Shown: positions 56,012 to 64,000 of the stretch, in pieces
How the letters are laid out: the number at the start of each line of letters is the position of its first letter
Numbering within the stretch: the stretch's first letter is position 1
Origin: Clostridioides difficile
GTDB lineage: Bacteria; Bacillota; Clostridia; Peptostreptococcales; Peptostreptococcaceae
Assembly: GCF_001299635.1 (NCBI RefSeq)
Contig: NZ_JRHN01000039.1
Span: forward strand, 1-64,000
Reading direction: 5' to 3'
Length of the DNA stretch: 64,000 nucleotides
Program-made: the position numbers and the translations under genes
Notes under the pieces: model-generated
Seen by the model: the letters and a program-made list of their open reading frames with translations, nothing else
Told to the model about the DNA's origin: nothing
Database searches by the model: none

Positions 56012-57067
56012 CTATAACTTATCAATCTCTTCTAGTAACTCATCAACTAACTTATTACCATCAATCATTCTTACTATTTCTCCCTTTTTAAATAAAAGAC
56101 CTTCACCTTTACCTCCAGCAATACCTATATCCGCTTCTCTAGCTTCACCAGGTCCATTTACAGCACATCCCATAATTGCAACAGTAATATCTTTTTCCAT
56201 ATTTCCAATCTTTTCCTCAACCTCATTTACAACACTAATTAAATCTATATTACATCTACCACATGTAGGACATGATATAACCTTAATCTTATCATTCAAA
56301 AGTCCTAGACTTCTTAAGATTTGTTTACCAACAACAACCTCTTCAACTGGGTCTCCTGTCAAAGATATTCTAACAGTATCTCCAATTCCTTTAAGAAGTA
56401 GTGCTCCTACACCTATAGAAGATTTTATTGTTCCTTTATGGATACTTCCAGATTCTGTAATTCCAATATGAAGAGGATAATCAACTTTTTTTGATATTAA
56501 TTCATATGCATCGACAGTTTTATAAATATCAGATGATTTTAGAGATATAACTATATTATGAAAATCTAAATCTTCAAGAATCTTAATATGACCCATTGCA
56601 CTTTCAACTAATGCTTCTGCTGTTGCAGAACCATACTTTTTTAAAAGTTCTTTTTCTAAAGAACCTCCATTAACTCCAATTCTAATTTTCAGATTTTTTT
56701 CCTTACATTTCTCAACTACAGCCTTAACTCTTTCTATATTACCAATGTTACCAGGATTTATTCTAATTCCATCCACACCTTGTTCTATGGCTTCAAGAGC
56801 TAATTTATAATCAAAATGTATATCAGCAATAATAGGTATATTTACACTAGACTTTATCTTACCTATATTTTTAGCTGCTTTAATATCAGGAACTGCTACT
56901 CTAACTATATCACAACCAGCTTCCTCTAGTCTCTTTATTTGAGCTATTGTAGCATCTGCATCTCTTGTATCAGTGTTTGTCATAGATTGAATACTTATAG
57001 GGTTTTCTCCTCCTATTTTTATATTTCCTACACTTACTTCTCTAGTCTTTCTTCTCTCGTAACTCAT
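56012..57067 (-). CDS. ispG: 4-hydroxy-3-methylbut-2-enyl diphosphate synthase
   Basis: This 351-aa 4Fe-4S enzyme carries out the penultimate step of the MEP isoprenoid pathway. The N-terminal TIM barrel starts [12 protein letters not shown]...[11 protein letters not shown], and the C-terminal cluster ligands are in SCPTCGRC and [10 protein letters not shown]. It is the third gene after dxr and rseP on the same strand, separated from rseP by 186 bp. The ATG at 57067 is the natural start. Confidence 0.95.
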   Translation of the reverse strand: MSYERRKTREVSVGNIKIGGENPISIQSMTNTDTRDADATIAQIKRLEEAGCDIVRVAVPDIKAAKNIGKIKSSVNIPIIADIHFDYKLALEAIEQGVDGIRINPGNIGNIERVKAVVEKCKEKNLKIRIGVNGGSLEKELLKKYGSATAEALVESAMGHIKILEDLDFHNIVISLKSSDIYKTVDAYELISKKVDYPLHIGITESGSIHKGTIKSSIGVGALLLKGIGDTVRISLTGDPVEEVVVGKQILRSLGLLNDKIKVISCPTCGRCNIDLISVVNEVEEKIGNMEKDITVAIMGCAVNGPGEAREADIGIAGGKGEGLLFKKGEIVRMIDGNKLVDELLEEIDKL

Positions 57068-57253
57068 ATTCCACCTCTATATATTATTTTATATTAATTC
57101 TATTTAACTATTAAAAATACTCTAATCTACATATATATTATAAATTAAAAAGCTATATAGTTAAAGAAATAAGAATAAATATCGTATATTGAAATTTATT
57201 TATTCTCATTTAAAACTACATAGCCCTTTTCTTAATACCTATAAAAAACTAAA

Positions 57254-58258
57254 TTATTGAAATAACCTTAATATATCTTTATATGTGATAAAAAGCATAA
57301 ATAACATCAAAGCTCCAAAACCAACCACATTTATCATACCTTCTTTATTTGGGTCAAGTTTTTTACCACCTCTAACTGCTTCTAGTAATAACATAAGTAT
57401 TCTCCATCCATCAAGGGCTGGTATTGGTAATAGATTTACTATACCTAGATTTAAACTTATTATAGCAGCTAAATACACTACATTTATAATACCTGTACGA
57501 GCTGCATCTGATACCATACCAATAACACCTACTGGACCTGCAACAGCATTACCAATTCCTCCTGGGACACGTCCTGTAACCATTTGACCTAAGAATGTCA
57601 ACATTTGCTTCGTCATATCCACAGTAGTTTTACATGCATTTACAATTGAACCAAAAAAATCCTTCTCTCTTTGTGGTTGAATCCCTATTTCATACTTTCC
57701 ATTATTGTTTTTAGGTGTTACATTTATAACCTTATCACTTCCATCTCTAGTTATACTAAGCTTCAATTCTCCACCAGAAGAAGTATTTATTATATTTGCA
57801 ACTTCATCCCAAGACTTAACAGAATTACCATTAATTTTGTTTATTTTATCTCCTACTTGAAGCCCTACAGCCTGTGCAGGAGTATCTGGCATTATCTTCC
57901 CTAATTTAGTTGTTGGAGAACCTATATATAAAAATACTGGTACCAAAAGTATTGCTGCTAATATTATATTAAATATTGGTCCTGCTACAATAGTACTAAA
58001 TCTTTGTAATATAGATTTATTTCCAAAAGAATTTGGACTTATTTGTTCTTCATCTTCACCTTCCATACTCACATATCCACCAATTGGAAGTGCTCTTATA
58101 GAATACTCTGTATCTTTTTTTACACTATATATCTTAGGTCCCATACCTATAGAAAACTCATTTACTTTGATACCACTTCTTTTTGCAAATATAAAATGTC
58201 CTAACTCATGTATTAATACAATTATACTAAATAGTATTAATGCAGCTATTATAGTCAT
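57254..58258 (-). CDS. rseP: Site-2 intramembrane metalloprotease RseP
   Basis: This 334-aa membrane protease has H17-E-L-G-H21 in the first TM helix, a single PDZ domain (about 105-180; GKIMPDTPAQAVGLQVGDKI) and the C-terminal NLLPIPALDG with the third zinc ligand. It cleaves membrane-bound anti-sigma factors or signal-peptide remnants. It starts 12 bp after dxr, an arrangement conserved in Firmicutes. The ATG at 58258 follows GGAAGG. Confidence 0.93.
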   Translation of the reverse strand: MTIIAALILFSIIVLIHELGHFIFAKRSGIKVNEFSIGMGPKIYSVKKDTEYSIRALPIGGYVSMEGEDEEQISPNSFGNKSILQRFSTIVAGPIFNIILAAILLVPVFLYIGSPTTKLGKIMPDTPAQAVGLQVGDKINKINGNSVKSWDEVANIINTSSGGELKLSITRDGSDKVINVTPKNNNGKYEIGIQPQREKDFFGSIVNACKTTVDMTKQMLTFLGQMVTGRVPGGIGNAVAGPVGVIGMVSDAARTGIINVVYLAAIISLNLGIVNLLPIPALDGWRILMLLLEAVRGGKKLDPNKEGMINVVGFGALMLFMLFITYKDILRLFQ

Positions 58259-58270
58259 AAATTCACCTTC

Positions 58271-59425
58271 CTATTTTTTTATCAGATTTGCAACATAAGC
58301 TCTACTCCATCTATCTGTTTCTAATATTTCCTCCAATGTTGGTTTACTTATGCTACTATGAACTTCTAAAGTCTTCTCTATGTAATATGGTATGTCATAG
58401 AAACCAATTTTATCCTCTAAAAATTCACTTACCAAAACTTCATTTGCTGAATTTAGAACAGAAGAATAAGTTCCTCCCATTTTTAAACATTCATAAGCCA
58501 ATTTTAAACATGGAAAAGTCTCTAAATCTGGCTCTTCAAAAGTTAAAGTGCTAAATTTTGAAAAATTCATTCTTTCAAAGCTACTTTCCATTCTATCTGG
58601 ATATGTAAGAGCATATTGTATTGGTAGTCTCATATCTGGACATCCTAATTGTGCTATTATTGAGCTATCTGTATATTGTACCATTGAATGGATTATACTT
58701 TGTGGATGAACTACTACATCTATATTTTCTTGTTCTACCCCAAATAGCCATTTAGCTTCTATAACTTCAAGACCTTTATTCATAAGTGTTGAAGAATCAA
58801 TACTTATCTTTCTACCCATACTCCAGTTTGGATGCTTAAGAGCTTCATTTTTAGTTATATTTACAAGTTCATCTTTTTTCTTTCCTCTAAATGGACCTCC
58901 AGATGCTGTAAGTATTATCTTTTCTATGTTTTTTTTATTTTCTCCATTTAAACATTGAAATATAGCACTATGTTCACTATCAACAGGAAGAATATTTACA
59001 TTATATTTTTCTGCCTCTCTCATTACAAGTTCGCCAGCAGTTACTAACGTTTCTTTATTCGCTAATGCTATGTCTATTCCCTTCTTTATAGCACAAAGAG
59101 TTGGAACCAAGCCTATCATTCCTACAACAGCAGTTAGAAGTACATCAACTTCATCAAGTGATGATATTATTTTTAGTCCTTCCATCCCTGCTAAAACTTC
59201 TATTTTTATATCTTTTGACAACATTTCTTTTAATTTTAATGCTTTATCTTCCTCAAAAACTGTTACGTATTTAGGTTTAAATTCTACTATTTGTTCTAGT
59301 AATAACTCAATATTACTATTAGCTGATATTGCAACTATCTCAAACTTGTCTCTATTTTCTCTGACTACATCTAAAGTTTGTTTACCTATAGAGCCTGTAG
59401 AGCCTAAAATTGATATCCTTTTCAT
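58271..59425 (-). CDS. dxr: 1-deoxy-D-xylulose-5-phosphate reductoisomerase
   Basis: This 384-aa NADPH enzyme carries out the second MEP-pathway step. The NADPH loop is [12 protein letters not shown] (8-19). The metal/substrate motifs are [14 protein letters not shown] and [10 protein letters not shown], with [21 protein letters not shown] nearby (only part is needed). It is the first gene of dxr-rseP-ispG. The cdsA/uppS genes that often precede dxr are not here; a small XRE gene lies upstream. The ATG at 59425 follows AAAGGA. Confidence 0.95.
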   Translation of the reverse strand: MKRISILGSTGSIGKQTLDVVRENRDKFEIVAISANSNIELLLEQIVEFKPKYVTVFEEDKALKLKEMLSKDIKIEVLAGMEGLKIISSLDEVDVLLTAVVGMIGLVPTLCAIKKGIDIALANKETLVTAGELVMREAEKYNVNILPVDSEHSAIFQCLNGENKKNIEKIILTASGGPFRGKKKDELVNITKNEALKHPNWSMGRKISIDSSTLMNKGLEVIEAKWLFGVEQENIDVVVHPQSIIHSMVQYTDSSIIAQLGCPDMRLPIQYALTYPDRMESSFERMNFSKFSTLTFEEPDLETFPCLKLAYECLKMGGTYSSVLNSANEVLVSEFLEDKIGFYDIPYYIEKTLEVHSSISKPTLEEILETDRWSRAYVANLIKK

Positions 59426-59589
59426 ATAATAATCCTTTCTAATAATAAATATACCCTATCAAAACATTATAACACTACTAAAACAATTATTTTTACTCTT
59501 CATAGAAATTTCATGTAGTATATTCTACAAACCAAAATCAATCCATTGTTTCTGTATTTTATAAAGTATTATAAAATATTTTAGTATTA

Positions 59590-59793
59590 TTAAATGTCTC
59601 TTTTTATTTCAACAACATCCTCTATTTTACAGTCTAGTGCCAGACATATCTTCTCCATTGTATCCATAGAAACAGATTTATCATTTCCTAGTCTCCCTAA
59701 AACAGAAATACTTATACCTGATATATTTACAAATTCCATTTTCTTTATTTTTCTGTCAATTAATAATTTCCATAATGGAGCGTATGAAATCAT
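59590..59793 (-). CDS. Small XRE-family (Cro/CI-type) HTH protein, 67 aa
   Basis: This is a stand-alone helix-turn-helix of the YozG/HTH_26 type. The recognition helix region reads ISGISISVLGRLGNDKSVSM, followed by TMEKICLALDCKIEDVVE, the typical end of this family. There is no dimerisation domain beyond it. I chose the ATG at 59793 after GAGGTGAT; an upstream in-frame ATG would add ten residues over that site. Its targets are unknown; the divergent membrane-protein gene at 59970 is one candidate. Confidence 0.85.
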   Translation of the reverse strand: MISYAPLWKLLIDRKIKKMEFVNISGISISVLGRLGNDKSVSMDTMEKICLALDCKIEDVVEIKRDI

Positions 59794-59969
59794 ATTATCA
59801 CCTCGCAAAATATATTCTATCACATTTTATCTATTTTGGAAAATTTTCACCTATTTAGATAAATAATTCTTTTATAAATAGATATGAATTATAGTTTAGT
59901 AGAAATAAATATGTTAAAATAAATCAAAGTAATAGATTTAAAACTATACTACTAACAGGAGATGATTAA

Positions 59970-60695
59970 ATGAATCAGGCTCATAAAAGAAAACACGAAT
60001 TTATAAAAAATCATTGGGATTTAACTGTCATAGAAAAAGAAAGAAATGTTGTTCGCATTATTCGTTACTTTCTAACAACACTTGCTATTGTTGCTTTTTT
60101 TCTTCCCACTAAGCTTAAGTTATCTATATACATATTTATCTCATTATTTTGTTGGATAATGTATTTATTACTATATCCTAAAATGCCAATGGAAATGCCT
60201 AAAAAAAGTAACTTAAAAAAATATTATATACCATTTCCTTTCACTGCATGTGTATTGTCAATAATGATTCTTCTTCTATCTACAAATTTATTATATACAT
60301 CCACAAAAGAGAGAGTCACTTTTGTTTTCATTTATATGATAATATTATTTATACCATATATTTTAATGTTAATTTCAAAAAAAATAAGAGAGACAAAATT
60401 TATCATCTTATTAGTTCTCTTTTCTACGTTCATTCTTAGTTTTTCTACAACACCAGCTTTAAATTATGTTGCCACATTGGATAAACCTGAAATTGAATTT
60501 GTAAAAGTGATTGATAAAGTAAGTATTTCTTCTCGTTCTGGAAAGGAACATTATTTTAAAATAGAGGCAGATAATAAAATAAAAAGAATGAAAGTTTCCA
60601 ATAAAATGTACAAGTCAATAAATAGAAATAAATTAGTTAAACTTTGTAAAAGAAAAAGTATATTTGGTTATGAATACTGGGCATTACAAAACTAG
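59970..60695 (+). CDS. Hypothetical multi-pass membrane protein, 241 aa
   Basis: I do not recognise this family. There are about six hydrophobic segments between residues 30 and 170 in three pairs, then a basic soluble C-terminal domain of about 70 residues (VDKVSISSRSGKEHYFKIEA, ending YEYWALQN). The N-terminus is cytoplasmic and charged. The ATG at 59970 follows AGGAGATG. It is divergent from the small XRE regulator and 129 bp upstream of another unknown gene. Confidence 0.78.
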   Translation: MNQAHKRKHEFIKNHWDLTVIEKERNVVRIIRYFLTTLAIVAFFLPTKLKLSIYIFISLFCWIMYLLLYPKMPMEMPKKSNLKKYYIPFPFTACVLSIMILLLSTNLLYTSTKERVTFVFIYMIILFIPYILMLISKKIRETKFIILLVLFSTFILSFSTTPALNYVATLDKPEIEFVKVIDKVSISSRSGKEHYFKIEADNKIKRMKVSNKMYKSINRNKLVKLCKRKSIFGYEYWALQN

Positions 60696-60824
60696 AAAAA
60701 TAGCTATCCAAAAATACATACTATTATATTGATTTAAAACTCATTATTATAATATTATATAAATCATATACAAATATTTAATTAAAAAATTTTAAAATTT
60801 ATATTTTAGAAAAAAGGAGAAAAT

Positions 60825-61406
60825 ATGCCATATTTATTAAAAATTAATCAATTTGAAAGAAGCTACGATATAGGAATTTTTAAAAATGAACAATCGATAT
60901 ATAAATTTATTGAAAAAATACCATTTGTAAAAAGAGACAGTAGTAATTTTAATTATATAAATTACTATATTGAATTTAAAGATATCCCTGAATATTATGA
61001 AGTAAATTTCAACAATTATTTATATATTATTACTAGATTTTCATTCATACCAAATGATGGTGAGATATTTTTTAGCTGGAACGAAATCCATTGTTGGGAT
61101 GAAAAAATTGCTAATGAAAAAACCTTTATAAATGGTGAAACATTGGTAGATTCATATAATTTTCCAAACAATGAAGTAAAAGACTATATACAAAAACGAG
61201 AATCATTATATAGAGAAACAAAAATATATTATGAGGAAAAAGGATTAAAAATTGAAAGGCATGCACTTGGCTCAGAAGATGGGGAATATATTGAACTTGT
61301 AAATGATTCTATACTTTATTTACTAGATGTAGAGGCAGTTGAAATATGGGAACAATCAAAAAATATAGAAGAATTTTTATATAAATATAAAAAACAGTTT
61401 AAATGA
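60825..61406 (+). CDS. Hypothetical protein, 193 aa
   Basis: I do not recognise this family. It is soluble, rich in aromatic residues (NYINYYIEF, FFSWNEIHCWDE) and acidic overall, with a mainly alpha/beta pattern that recalls polymorphic-toxin immunity proteins. No toxin gene is adjacent, so this is not a claim of function. The ATG at 60825 follows AAGGAG. A strong two-way terminator follows. Confidence 0.75.
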   Translation: MPYLLKINQFERSYDIGIFKNEQSIYKFIEKIPFVKRDSSNFNYINYYIEFKDIPEYYEVNFNNYLYIITRFSFIPNDGEIFFSWNEIHCWDEKIANEKTFINGETLVDSYNFPNNEVKDYIQKRESLYRETKIYYEEKGLKIERHALGSEDGEYIELVNDSILYLLDVEAVEIWEQSKNIEEFLYKYKKQFK

Positions 61407-61430
61407 TTTATATTTTTTGATGTACATAAC

Positions 61431-61475
61431 TATGGATTGAGCTATTTCATATTTCATTAAATAGCTCAATCCATA
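61431..61475. terminator. Two-way terminator between the 193-aa gene and the EAL gene
   Basis: A 17-bp perfect stem (61431-61447 with 61459-61475) has an 11-nt loop and lies between convergent genes. Confidence 0.8.
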
Positions 61476-61491
61476 AATCAATAAAAAAACA

Positions 61492-63309
61492 TTATACTAT
61501 TTTTCCAGTTACATATTTATTAAAAAATTCTTTTTCTTCTATCGGTTTAGAAAAATAGAAACCCTGTCCCACATCACATTTAATCGTCTTTAAAAAATCT
61601 AGGTCCTTTTTAGTTTCAATACCTTCACATACAACAGACATATCTATACGATGTGACATTTCGATAATACACTGAATAATACTATATACTTTTTCTCTAT
61701 TAAAAGTTTCTTTAAGTAGACTTTTATCTAACTTTAACCCGTTAATCGATAAAGAGCATAAAAGACTTAGAGAAGAATATCCTGAACCAAAATCATCCAT
61801 AGAAATTAAAAATCCTAACTTTTTAAGATTATCCAAAATCGAAATAACTGGCTCAGATATTTCATTAAAAGCACTTTCAGTTACCTCTATTTCTATATAT
61901 TTAAAAGGAATTTCATATTCTCTAACAATATCTAAAAATCTTTGGTAGAAGTCATTTTGATAAATAGTAACTCTTGAAAAATTAACTGCTATAGGATAAG
62001 TGTATTGATTTTTTTTCATAAATGTCTTTTTTATAAATGAACATGCTTTCTTTAACATATAAAAATCTAATTCAATAATAAATCCACTTTTCTCAAATAA
62101 TGGAATAAATTGATCTGGTGACAAAAATCCAAGTTCTGGAGAAAACCATCGTACAAGAGCTTCTGCACTTACAACGTTTAAAGAAGATATCTGAAATTTT
62201 GGTTGCAAATACATATAAAATTCCTCATTTTCTAGTGCCTTGTGCATATAATTATAAATACTATTTTCCATTTGTAGTTGCTTTAACAGATTTTCATTAT
62301 ACCATACAGTAGATGAAATCCCTCTCTTTTTACTTACCTTATGTGCAATATTTGCCTTATCCATTATAGAGTTAATAGATTTATAATCTAATTTCTCATC
62401 TTCAACTAAATATGCACCTATACAATAAGATATAGTTTGAGTTACATTCATATTTAATTCAGATATTATGGAATCAGTCAGAATTTTACTAATTTCATCT
62501 AATAGAGTCTCTCTATATTTTGCAAGTATCACAAAATTATCTGAACCAACTCTTGCACAAATTTCTTTAGTATTAAATGTCTTGGAAAGTGCGGTTGCAA
62601 CTATTATTAAAACTTTATCACCATATTCATATCCATGTGTATCATTAATATATTTAAAATTGTCAATATCAATATTTAATAACACATATTCTCCCTTATG
62701 TGCATGATGTAAAATTTCAATAGCTCTGTTTTCAAATGCAACTTGATTTTTTATTTTTGTCAAATTGTCAGTATAAAATATTTTATCAAATTTTCTTTTA
62801 TTATAACATTCCCAAATCAATAGGCTTATTGTTGAGACTATAAGATAGATAAGTAATGCAGTAGCAAAGGTATGCAATTTTATGTCAGAATGTTTTTCAG
62901 ATATAAAAATAACATCTCTAGATAGTGAAGAATATGTTTCGCTCAATCTGTATAATTCATCACCTGAACCACCATTTCTAACTTTTATAATTTCTTTTTT
63001 CATAGATTTCCACATAGAATCCATTTGAATTAATTTTTCTTGAAATTCTTTATTATCACACCTTTGTAATCCATTTTCTCCTTTACCTGTTCTTAGCTCT
63101 ATTAAAATGCTATCTAGTTGTTTTATCAAGTTATCATTTCTTTTATTATTCAACTCTTGTTTAACAACTTTTTGAGTTTCACTGCCAATGGTACTAGTAT
63201 AATTTATAATTTTAATATGTTCTATACTATTGTATAGGGAAAATATAAAAATTATAATAGCAACTAACCAAATAGTAGCATAAATTAAAAAATCATATTT
63301 TTTCTTCAT
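61492..63309 (-). CDS. c-di-GMP phosphodiesterase with degenerate GGDEF and intact EAL domains
   Basis: This 605-aa membrane protein has TM1 at about 8-28, an extracytoplasmic sensor of about 115 residues, TM2 at about 147-166, a GGDEF domain at about 180-335 and an EAL domain at about 345-600. The GGDEF motif reads GSDNF, so cyclase activity is not expected. The EAL domain keeps EALVR, EVTES, DDFGSGYSS, LKLDKS, CEGIE and the QGF end, so c-di-GMP hydrolysis is likely. The GGDEF domain may sense GTP. The ATG at 63309 follows GAGGTAAC. An intact GGDEF gene lies upstream. Confidence 0.9.
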   Translation of the reverse strand: MKKKYDFLIYATIWLVAIIIFIFSLYNSIEHIKIINYTSTIGSETQKVVKQELNNKRNDNLIKQLDSILIELRTGKGENGLQRCDNKEFQEKLIQMDSMWKSMKKEIIKVRNGGSGDELYRLSETYSSLSRDVIFISEKHSDIKLHTFATALLIYLIVSTISLLIWECYNKRKFDKIFYTDNLTKIKNQVAFENRAIEILHHAHKGEYVLLNIDIDNFKYINDTHGYEYGDKVLIIVATALSKTFNTKEICARVGSDNFVILAKYRETLLDEISKILTDSIISELNMNVTQTISYCIGAYLVEDEKLDYKSINSIMDKANIAHKVSKKRGISSTVWYNENLLKQLQMENSIYNYMHKALENEEFYMYLQPKFQISSLNVVSAEALVRWFSPELGFLSPDQFIPLFEKSGFIIELDFYMLKKACSFIKKTFMKKNQYTYPIAVNFSRVTIYQNDFYQRFLDIVREYEIPFKYIEIEVTESAFNEISEPVISILDNLKKLGFLISMDDFGSGYSSLSLLCSLSINGLKLDKSLLKETFNREKVYSIIQCIIEMSHRIDMSVVCEGIETKKDLDFLKTIKCDVGQGFYFSKPIEEKEFFNKYVTGKIV

Positions 63310-63507
63310 TATTGTTACCTCAATTATAATATATCTATATAATTTGCAAATGACTAATCACTTCTGAATCTCCCATAACTAAAGTCACAGGGTTCCTGTT
63401 TCATAGAATTTTGCATAATCAACACTTTGCAGTAGTATGTATTTACCTCAAATAGCTCTATCTTCTATATATCTAAGATAGACCAATCTCTGATAATATA
63501 GATTTTT
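63310..63507. other. Short intergenic stretch between two c-di-GMP genes
   Basis: I looked for a c-di-GMP riboswitch here and could not fit either class. Two small hairpins (TATCTT/AAGATA and ACAGG/CCTGT) are present on the minus strand; no gene was found. Confidence 0.35.
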
Positions 63508-64000
63508 TTAGATAGAAAACATACAATATGTGTTTTTTCCTTCTTCTTTTGCTCTATATAGAGCACTATCTGCATGATGATATAACTCATAAAATTGTTC
63601 TCCATCTTCTGGATATACAGAAATACCTATACTTACACTTATTTCAAAATATAAATCATCATACTTAAATGTACTATCTAGTATTTTTAATATATCAAGA
63701 CCTTTATTTTGTATACTTTCTTTTTCTCCACTGTACTCCATAAAAGCTATAAACTCATCACCTCCTACACGACCAACTATATCTGCTTTTCTAAAATTTC
63801 TTTTTAAACATTCAGCTAAGTCAACTAATATTTTATCTCCAAATACATGTCCCATAGTATCATTGACATATTTAAAATTATCTACATCAATCATAAACAG
63901 AGCATAACTTCTACTTCTATCACTCGATAGCAATATGTTTCTAATCTTTTCCTCAGTAGTGCTCTTATTTAGCAATCCTGTCATTAAATCATTTTGAGAT
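63508..64000 (-). CDS. GGDEF-domain diguanylate cyclase (partial, N-terminus outside window)
   Basis: The last 164 residues of a GGDEF protein are visible. DLMTGLLNKS marks the start of the GGDEF domain, the active-site motif is VGRVGGDEFIAFM and VSIGISVYPEDG follows, with the usual end ALYRAKEEGKNTYCMF. The active site is intact, so c-di-GMP synthesis is expected. No RxxD inhibitory site is evident at the usual position. The frame stays open to the window edge, so the ATG at 63984 is internal. It pairs with the adjacent EAL phosphodiesterase. Confidence 0.92.
   Translation of the reverse strand, partial: SQNDLMTGLLNKSTTEEKIRNILLSSDRSRSYALFMIDVDNFKYVNDTMGHVFGDKILVDLAECLKRNFRKADIVGRVGGDEFIAFMEYSGEKESIQNKGLDILKILDSTFKYDDLYFEISVSIGISVYPEDGEQFYELYHHADSALYRAKEEGKNTYCMFSI

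Noticed and set aside
63361-63480. Possible c-di-GMP riboswitch between the two GGDEF genes
   Set aside because: The GGCAAA/GACGCAAAG core, tetraloop hairpin and receptor of class I are missing, and the class II layout does not fit either.

Overview
The window looks like a chromosomal segment of Clostridioides difficile or a very close Peptostreptococcaceae relative. The base composition is strongly A+T rich. Ribosome binding sites are strong GGAGG types, and TTG starts are frequent. A threonine T-box, a guanine-type purine riboswitch, anaerobic purine and molybdoenzyme genes and c-di-GMP enzymes are present. No rRNA, tRNA, CRISPR array, insertion sequence or prophage was seen. Species assignment is inference from gene content.

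Left part (1-11.7 kb): an anaerobic purine/amino-compound catabolism block, all on the minus strand. It holds a ygeY-type hydrolase (cut by the window edge), diaminopropionate ammonia-lyase (ygeX), an iron-sulfur flavoprotein, a two-subunit xanthine dehydrogenase-type molybdoenzyme, an amidohydrolase, two NCS2 purine permeases and a PspF-like sigma-54 activator. Three consensus-quality sigma-54 (-24/-12) promoters precede ygeX, the second permease and the activator region, so the block reads as a SigL regulon. A second, three-subunit xanthine dehydrogenase locus lies at 18.1-21.7 kb, behind a sigma-A-like promoter.

11.9-17.4 kb: a colinear minus-strand cluster of queT, a WYL-domain regulator, a degenerate FtsZ/tubulin-like protein without the GTP signature loop, McrB and McrC. 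This is the best candidate for an undescribed system: a type IV (modification-dependent) restriction module with its own regulator and a non-GTPase FtsZ paralogue.

21.8-43.7 kb: mostly housekeeping and transport. Genes include a cation/proton antiporter, a 53-aa small protein, a UPF0104-type membrane protein, an ABC-2 exporter behind a 39-bp perfect palindrome, a divergent DEAD-box helicase, an AzgA-type purine permease under a guanine riboswitch, an SLC13-like permease, a small transaldolase, a DeoR-family regulator, a two-component system, a CopA copper ATPase with a CsoR-type operator inside its promoter, TypA/BipA, thioredoxin reductase and a 37-aa membrane peptide.

44.1-50.3 kb: a threonine T-box controls thrC-thrB. 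It is followed by a FabK/nitronate monooxygenase-like flavoprotein with no canonical start codon, a flavin reductase-like protein, and a CorA transporter behind a long structured, apparently two-state mRNA leader.

50.3-64 kb: a Sel1/TPR repeat protein, an AEC permease, a 48-aa membrane peptide, a GNAT acetyltransferase, a DUF3810-like membrane metalloprotease candidate, the MEP-pathway/site-2-protease cluster dxr-rseP-ispG, a small XRE regulator, two unknown proteins, a c-di-GMP phosphodiesterase with a degenerate GGDEF domain and, at the edge, an intact GGDEF diguanylate cyclase. Long perfect hairpins between convergent genes act as two-way terminators throughout.
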